Shown here: positions 48,657 to 57,307 of the stretch, piece after piece
Layout of the letters: each line of letters opens with the position of its first letter
How positions within the stretch are numbered: the first letter of the stretch is position 1
DNA from: Solea solea
Taxonomy: Eukaryota; Chordata; Actinopteri; Pleuronectiformes; Soleidae
Length of the DNA stretch: 64,000 bases
Reading direction: 5' to 3'
Assembly: GCF_958295425.1 (NCBI RefSeq)
Contig: NC_081145.1
Coordinates: 28,267,124 to 28,331,123 of the forward strand
The notes under the pieces: generated by a model
The model's input: only the letters and a program-made list of their open reading frames with translations
Database searches by the model: none
Told to the model about the DNA's origin: nothing
Made by a program: the position numbers and the translations under genes

Positions 48657-51600
48657 CTGGAGGAGGAGGAGAGAAAGGACGCGACATTTCAGTGTTCCTG
48701 TCACATGTATAAACACATCTGTGCTATGATGTCACAACAGGAGTCACTGAGGTCATGTTTGTCTGAGGAGCTGCAGCGGATCATCAACACTGACGCGCTT
48801 CACCTGTTCACCTGTAAACACTGCAGGTGTGTCGTCGTTCCTCACAGGTGTGTAGTTGTTGTTACAGGAGTGTAGTTGTTGTCACAGGTGTGTGGTTGTT
48901 GTCACAGGTGTGTGGTTGTTGTCACAGGTGTGTGGTTGTTGTCACAGGTGTGTAGTTGTTGTTACAGGAGTGTAGTTGTTGTCACAGGTGTGTAGTTGTT
49001 GTCAAAGGTGTGTAGTTGTTGTTACAGGAGTGTGGTTGTTGTCACAGGTGTGTAGTTGTTGTCACAGGTGTGTAGTCGTCACAGGTGTGTGGTTGTTGTC
49101 ACAGGTGTGTGGTTGTTGTCACAGGTGTGTAGTTGTTGTCACAGGTGTGTAGTTGTTGTTACAGGAGTGTAGTTGTTGTCACAGGTGTGTAGTTGTTGTC
49201 ACAAGTGTGTAGTTGTTGTCACAGGTGTGTAGTTGTCACAGGTGTGTAGTTGTTGTTACAGGAGTGTAGTTGTTGTCACAGGAGTGTAGTTGTTGTCACA
49301 GGTGTGTAGTTGTTGTCACAGGTGTGTGGTTGTTGTTACAGGAGTGTAGTTGTTGTCAAAGGTGTGTAGTTGTTGTTACAGGAGTGTAGTTGTTGTCACA
49401 GGAGTGTAGTTGTTGTCACAGGTGTGTAGTTGTTACAGGAGTGTAGTTGTTGTCACAGGTGTGTAGTTGTTGTCACAGGAGTGTAGTTGTCACAGGAGTG
49501 TAGTTGTTGTTACAGGAGTGTAGTTGTTGTTACAGGAGTGTAGTTGTCACAGGAGTGTAGTTGTTGTCACAGGTGTGTAGTTGTTGTCACAGGAGTGTAG
49601 TTGTTGTTACAGGAGTGTAGTTGTTGTTACAGGAGTGTAGTTGTCACAGGTGTGTAGTTGTTGTCACAGGTGTGTAGTTGTTGTTACAGGAGTGTAGTTG
49701 TTGTCACAGGTGTGTAGTTGTTGTCAAAGGTGTGTAGTTGTTGTCACAGGTGTGTAGTTGTTGTTACAGGAGTGTGGTTGTTGTCACAGGTGTGTAGTTG
49801 TTGTCACAGGTGTGTAGTCGTCACAGGTGTGTGGTTGTTGTCACAGGTGTGTGGTTGTTGTCACAGGTGTGTAGTTGTTGTCACAGGTGTGTGGTTGTTG
49901 TCACAGGTGTGTAGTTGTTGTCACAGGTGTGTAGTTGTTGTTACAGGAGTGTAGTTGTTGTCACAGGTGTGTAGTTGTTGTCACAGGTGTGTAGTTGTTG
50001 TCACAGGTGTGTAGTTGTTGTCACAAGTGTGTAGTTGTTGTCACAGGTGTGTAGTTGTCACAGGTGTGTAGTTGTTGTTACAGGAGTGTAGTTGTTGTCA
50101 CAGGAGTGTAGTTGTTGTCACAGGTGTGTAGTTGTTGTCACAGGTGTGTGGTTGTTGTCACAGGAGTGTAGTTGTTGTCAAAGGTGTGTAGTTGTTGTTA
50201 CAGGAGTGTAGTTGTTGTCACAGGAGTGTAGTTGTTGTCACAGGTGTGTAGTCGTCACAGGTGTGTAGTCGTCACAGGTGTGTGGTTGTTGTCAAAGGTG
50301 TGTAGTTGTTGTTACAGGAGTGTGGTTGTTGTCACAGGTGTGTAGTTGTTGTCACAGGTGTGTAGTTGTTGTTACAGGAGTGTAGTTGTTGTCACAGGTG
50401 TGTAGTTGTTGTTACAGGAGTGTAGTTGTCACAGGAGTGTAGTTGTTGTTACAGGAGTGTAGTTGTCACAGGAGTGTAGTTGTTGTTACAGGAGTGTAGT
50501 TGTCACAGGTGTGTAGTTGTTGTCACAGGAGTGTAGTTGTCACAGGAGTGTAGTTGTTGTTACAGGAGTGTAGTTGTTGTTACAGGAGTGTAGTTGTCAC
50601 AGGTGTGTAGTTGTTGTCACAGGTGTGTAGTTGTTGTCAAAGGTGTGTAGTTGTTGTCACAGGTGTGTAGTTGTTGTTACAGGAATGTGGTTGTTGTCAC
50701 AGGTGTGTAGTTGTTGTCAAAGGTGTGTAGTTGTTGTCATTGGTGTGTAGTTGTTGTCACAGGTGTGTAGTTGTTGTTACAGGAGTGTAGTTGTTGTCAC
50801 AGGTGTGTAGTCGTCACAGGTGTGTGGTTGTTGTCACAGGTGTGTGGTTGTTGTCACAGGTGTGTAGTTGTTGTCACAGGTGTGTAGTTGTTGTTACAGG
50901 AGTGTAGTTGTTGTCACAGGTGTGTAGTTGTTGTCAAAGGTGTGTAGTTGTTGTCACAGGTGTGTAGTTGTTGTCAAAGGTGTGTAGTTGTTGTCACAGG
51001 TGTGTAGTTGTTGTTACAGGAGTGTGGTTGTTGTCACAGGTGTGTAGTTGTTGTCAAAGGTGTGTAGTTGTTGTCACAGGTGTGTAGTTGTTGTTACAGG
51101 AGTGTGGTTGTTGTCACAGGTGTGTAGTTGTTGTCACAGGTGTGTAGTCGTCACAGGTGTGTGGTTGTTGTCACAGGTGTGTGGTTGTTGTCACAGGTGT
51201 GTAGTTGTTGTCACAGGTGTGTAGTTGTTGTTACAGTAGTGTAGTTGTTGTCACAGGTGTGTAGTTGTTGTCACAAGTTTGTAGTTGTTGTCACAGGTGT
51301 GTAGTTGTCACAGGTGTGTAGTTGTTGTTACAGGAGTGTAGTTGTTGTCACAGGAGTGTAGTTGTTGTCACAAGTTTGTAGTTGTTGTCACAAGTTTGTA
51401 GTTGTTGTCACAGGTGTGTAGTTGTTGTCACAAGTTTGTAGTTGTTGTCACAGGTGTGTAGTTGTCACAGGTGTGTAGTTGTTGTTACAGGAGTGTAGTT
51501 GTTGTCACAGGTGTGTAGTTGTCACAGGTGTGTAGTTGTTGTTACAGGAGTGTAGTTGTTGTCACAGGAGTGTAGTTGTTGTCACAGGTGTGTAGTTGTT

Positions 51601-53335
51601 GTCACAGGTGTGTGGTTGTTGTCACAGGAGTGTAGTTGTTGTCAAAGGTGTGTAGTTGTTGTTACAGGAGTGTAGTTGTTGTCACAGGAGTGTAGTTGTT
51701 GTCACAGGTGTGTAGTCGTCACAGGTGTGTAGTCGTCACAGGTGTGTGGTTGTTGTCAAAGGTGTGTAGTTGTTGTTACAGGAGTGTGGTTGTTGTCACA
51801 GGTGTGTAGTTGTTGTCACAGGTGTGTAGTTGTTGTTACAGGAGTGTAGTTGTTGTCACAGGTGTGTAGTTGTTGTTACAGGAGTGTAGTTGTCACAGGA
51901 GTGTAGTTGTTGTTACAGGAGTGTAGTTGTCACAGGAGTGTAGTTGTTGTTACAGGAGTGTAGTTGTCACAGGTGTGTAGTTGTTGTCACAGGAGTGTAG
52001 TTGTCACAGGAGTGTAGTTGTTGTTACAGGAGTGTAGTTGTTGTTACAGGAGTGTAGTTGTCACAGGTGTGTAGTTGTTGTCACAGGTGTGTAGTTGTTG
52101 TCAAAGGTGTGTAGTTGTTGTCACAGGTGTGTAGTTGTTGTTACAGGAATGTGGTTGTTGTCACAGGTGTGTAGTTGTTGTCAAAGGTGTGTAGTTGTTG
52201 TCATTGGTGTGTAGTTGTTGTCACAGGTGTGTAGTTGTTGTTACAGGAGTGTAGTTGTTGTCACAGGTGTGTAGTCGTCACAGGTGTGTGGTTGTTGTCA
52301 CAGGTGTGTGGTTGTTGTCACAGGTGTGTAGTTGTTGTCACAGGTGTGTAGTTGTTGTTACAGGAGTGTAGTTGTTGTCACAGGTGTGTAGTTGTTGTCA
52401 AAGGTGTGTAGTTGTTGTCACAGGTGTGTAGTTGTTGTCAAAGGTGTGTAGTTGTTGTCACAGGTGTGTAGTTGTTGTTACAGGAGTGTGGTTGTTGTCA
52501 CAGGTGTGTAGTTGTTGTCAAAGGTGTGTAGTTGTTGTCACAGGTGTGTAGTTGTTGTTACAGGAGTGTGGTTGTTGTCACAGGTGTGTAGTTGTTGTCA
52601 CAGGTGTGTAGTCGTCACAGGTGTGTGGTTGTTGTCACAGGTGTGTGGTTGTTGTCACAGGTGTGTAGTTGTTGTCACAGGTGTGTAGTTGTTGTTACAG
52701 TAGTGTAGTTGTTGTCACAGGTGTGTAGTTGTTGTCACAAGTTTGTAGTTGTTGTCACAGGTGTGTAGTTGTCACAGGTGTGTAGTTGTTGTTACAGGAG
52801 TGTAGTTGTTGTCACAGGAGTGTAGTTGTTGTCACAAGTTTGTAGTTGTTGTCACAAGTTTGTAGTTGTTGTCACAGGTGTGTAGTTGTTGTCACAAGTT
52901 TGTAGTTGTTGTCACAGGTGTGTAGTTGTCACAGGTGTGTAGTTGTTGTTACAGGAGTGTAGTTGTTGTCACAGGTGTGTAGTTGTCACAGGTGTGTAGT
53001 TGTTGTTACAGGAGTGTAGTTGTTGTCACAGGAGTGTAGTTGTCACAGGTGTGTAGTCAGTGTGCAGTAGACAGAGCAGAAGTGTGTGTGTGTGCTCTTG
53101 ATAACTAAGCGGCTCACCTTCCTGCTGAGAGGATTTAAACAGCACATTAGCGACCTTTGACCTTTGACCTCTGGTCCCCTCCACAGTCAGTATCACAGGT
53201 TCTCACCTGACAGCAGCTGGTTGTTGTTGTTGTTGTTGTGCAGAGTGTTGCTGACGTACGGAGCCACGACGACGGACACCAGACGCTCCAGCTGATAATA
53301 CTCCAGACTGGGAACGCTGGACTCATGGACACCCT

Positions 53336-53367
<32 letters not shown>

Positions 53368-53411
53368 CTCGTATACTGCTGCACTGGGAACGCTGGACTC
53401 ATGGACACCCT

Positions 53412-53451
<40 letters not shown>

Positions 53452-53651
53452 CTCATATACTGCTGCACTGGGAACGCTGGACTCATGGACACCCTGACAG
53501 TCAGACAGTCAGACAGACAGACAGACAAACAGACACTCATATACTGCTGCACTGGGAACACTGGACTCATGGACACCCTGACAGACAGACAGACAGACAG
53601 ACAGACACTCATATACTGCTGCACTGGGAACGCTGGACTCATGGACACCCT

Positions 53652-53687
<36 letters not shown>

Positions 53688-54049
53688 CTCATATACTGCT
53701 GCGGAGCGAGCGTCCAATCACAGACAAAGATTCACCGCAGCGTCCCACGTTTGAGACGTCAGCTTCATAACAGCCAGGTGGTGCTCATTAAAGGGTTAAT
53801 CTGTGTGTGTGTGTGTGTGTGTGTGTACCTGCAGCACCAGCAGCATCTGTGTAACAGGTGGAGGGATGGAGGCAGCAGCAGCACCCAGAGTTTCCTCCAG
53901 GTGGAGCTTCAAAAGCACCAGGTCTCTGAAGGCCAGGAGAGCCATCTGTCGGACTGTCAGCTCCTGACCCTGAACACAACACAGGTCCAGGGTTAATCCA
54001 CTCACCTGACTCAAAGACAGACAGAGATTAGGTGAAGTGAGGGAGATAG

Positions 54050-54084
<35 letters not shown>

Positions 54085-56850
54085 TGGACAGGGTAGAAGA
54101 TGGCCTGCAGGGTGGGGAGGGTCTCTGTAAAGAATCTGTCCCACAAGTCTGCAAGGACAACAAGCTGTTCGTCACCTATGGGGACAAATGCACACGTTCA
54201 CGTCACCGTCTTCATTTAGATTCGAAGAACTTCATCTACCTGGATTTCCTACATTTGGAACAATAAGTCGATTTTGTGATTATGAGTAGAATTTAGAATT
54301 ATAAATAGATTTTGGAACTATGAGTAGATTTTGGGATTATAAATAGATTTTGGAATTATAAGTAGATTTTGGGATTATAAGTAGATTTTGGAATTATAAG
54401 TAGATTTTGGGATTATGAGTAGATTTTGGAATTATAAGTAGATTTTGGGATTATACATAGACTTTGGAAGTATAAGTAGATTTTGGAATTATAAATAGAT
54501 TTTGGAATTATAAATAGATTTTGGAATTGTGAGTAGATTTTGGAATTATAAGTAGATTTTAGGATTATAAATAGATTTTGGAATTATAAGTAGATTTTGG
54601 GATTATAAATAGATTTTGGAATTATAAGTAGATTTTGGGATTATGAGTAGATTTTGGAAATATAAGTAGATTTTGGGTTTATGAGTAGATTTTGGAATTA
54701 TAAGTAGATTTTGGAATTATATGTAGATGTTGGGATTATAAATAGATTTTGGAATTATAAGTAGATTTTGGGATTATAAGTAGATTTTGGAATTATAAGT
54801 AGATTTTGGGATTATGAGTAGATTTTGGAATTATAAGTAGATTTTGGGATTATACATAGATTTTGGAAGTATAAGTAGATTTTGGAATTATAAATAGATT
54901 TTGGAATTGTGAGTAGATTTTGGAATTATAAGTAGATTTTAGGATTATAAATAGATTTTGGAATTATAAGTAGATTTTGGGATTATAAATAGATTTTGGA
55001 ATTATAAGTAGATTTTGGGATTATGAGTAGATTTTGGAATTATAAGTAGATTTTGGGATTATAAGTAGATTTTGGAATTGTGAGTAGATGTTGGAATTAT
55101 GAGAAGATTATTAAGTCTTTTTAACTTTAATCTACAGTTGGACATTGTTGGCTCATGACTTTTGTGAGTGACGACGCTCTCTAAAAACCACCAGGAACTA
55201 TCACTGATGGAGAAGCAAATAAAAACTGTGCTGAGAAAGTGAGAGATTAAATGTTTCTCACCAGAGTGGACGACGATCTGGTCCAGGACTTCAGACAGAC
55301 CTCGGGTCAGCAGCTGGTTCTGAAATGAAAGTGTGTGAACATTATATTAAAAAACAAGTCAAACAAATGCTTTAATTGTTTATTTCTCAATGAAATGAGC
55401 ATTTTTTAATTGAATATAAACCTGGGATAACAATGTCTTTACCATAGAGCTGCAACTAACCATTATTACTGATTCATCTGTCTTTCCCAAAAGTGGAAAT
55501 GTTTTTGTTTTTGTCCTCAAACTAAAAGATTTCATTTTGAATGCTTTGTTTGTTCTGTGGAGCAAAGAAAGCAGCAAATATTCACATTTAAGAGGCTGGA
55601 AAAGCCCCACAGAACCCTGTTTTAATTATTTAAATGAATAATCCATGAATAATTGCAGCCCTTATTTACCCGGTAAAATCTGCATACGTAACAGTTTGAT
55701 GTATATAATCTGTACATAGATTTGACTGTGTAATAATGTGCTTATAAATAATAAGTAATAACTGGGATAATAACGTGGCGTTGTTTAACGTAGCGCCACC
55801 TTGAGGGCGATGTCTTCATTTATCCGTCATGAAAGCACCGGCGTGTGAGAGGCTGTCGCCGCGGGCAGAATGAGCAGGAAGTGACATAACGCGTGACGTG
55901 GGGGCAGAGGTCACCGCGTCAGGAAGCGGGTCAAACTGTGCAGCGGCGGGATCAGAGTGGACAGGATGAGAGAGCTCGTCTGTCTCAGGATGTGGACAGG
56001 AAAGACACGTCAGCTCTGAAACTGAAACCACACGACACCGTGCTCCCAACTCCCATCCACCACAACGCTGTCCACCGCGACGCTGTCCACCGAGACACTG
56101 TCCACCGAGACGCTGTCCACCGCAACGCTGTCCACCGAGACACTGTCCACCGTGACACTGTCCACGGCGACACTGTCCACCGTGACACTGTCCACCGAGA
56201 CACTGTCCACCGTGACACTGTCCACAGATACCCTAAAACGTGTATTTTTCTTTTACAACAGAAAGATTGTGAGCAGAAGTAGTAAAAAGCCAAAGTGAGA
56301 GGCTCTTATTTTGAAAGCCAGGTTGAATCCTCCGTCTGCTTGTTTTACACAAAATGAATGTGAATGTGTCAAATAAGAATAAGTACTAAAATGAGAGATT
56401 ACATAAAACGTAAGCACTGAGAGGAAAATTTAAAAAAAACTGTAAAGGTTATACATAAATATAAAATCAGAACTTGTTTCTATTTTATAAAATGAACTCC
56501 TATTAATTATTTTATTAAAAACCTGCCGTAAATTGTTTTGACAGGAAGTAGTCCCACTTATTGGGTAATGGCATCGACAATGAGCAGGAAGTAAAGGAGC
56601 CGTCTTGACCTTTAATCTACGTTTGGAGTTTCTCCATGAATTGTTACACCAGCACCAAAGTCCACAGAGAAAATCAGTGACTTTAGCTGCGGGGACACAG
56701 GAGCTGCTGCTCCTCTGCTGCCTCGTGTGGTCACTTTGTGTCACTGCGGTCAATCTGAACAGAGCCTTTTAAATGCTGAAGTGACAAAATAAGACATTTG
56801 AACTTAGTGATGGAGGCAGCAGTGTGTGTGTGTGTGTGTGCGTGTGTGTG

Positions 56851-56884
<34 letters not shown>

Positions 56885-57048
56885 GGGGGGGGAGAGTGAT
56901 CATAAAATCACATGTAAATGAATCTGTTTTTCAGGTTGAGTTTGTCAGTGTCGTCATCTGAACGTGGACATTTCACACTGCGTCACATGACCACCCCGGC
57001 CAAATCCAGAAGCTCGGGTACGAACAAGCTCACACTTGTGTGCTCTCT

Positions 57049-57089
<41 letters not shown>

Positions 57090-57099
57090 ACAGACAGAG

Positions 57100-57133
<34 letters not shown>

Positions 57134-57142
57134 ACAGACAGA

Positions 57143-57183
<41 letters not shown>

Positions 57184-57220
57184 ACAGACAGAGACACACA
57201 CACACAGACACACAGACAGA

Positions 57221-57256
<36 letters not shown>

Positions 57257-57275
57257 GACACACACACACACAGAG

Positions 57276-57307
<32 letters not shown>

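Noticed and set aside
48830..53060. CRISPR-like direct repeat array
   Set aside because: Units are contiguous 20-bp repeats with no unique spacers, inside an intron of a vertebrate gene.
53238..53996. 252-codon plus-strand open frame over prr5l exons 6-7
   Set aside because: Opposite strand to prr5l, built mostly from the GACA tandem repeats; no recognisable domain.
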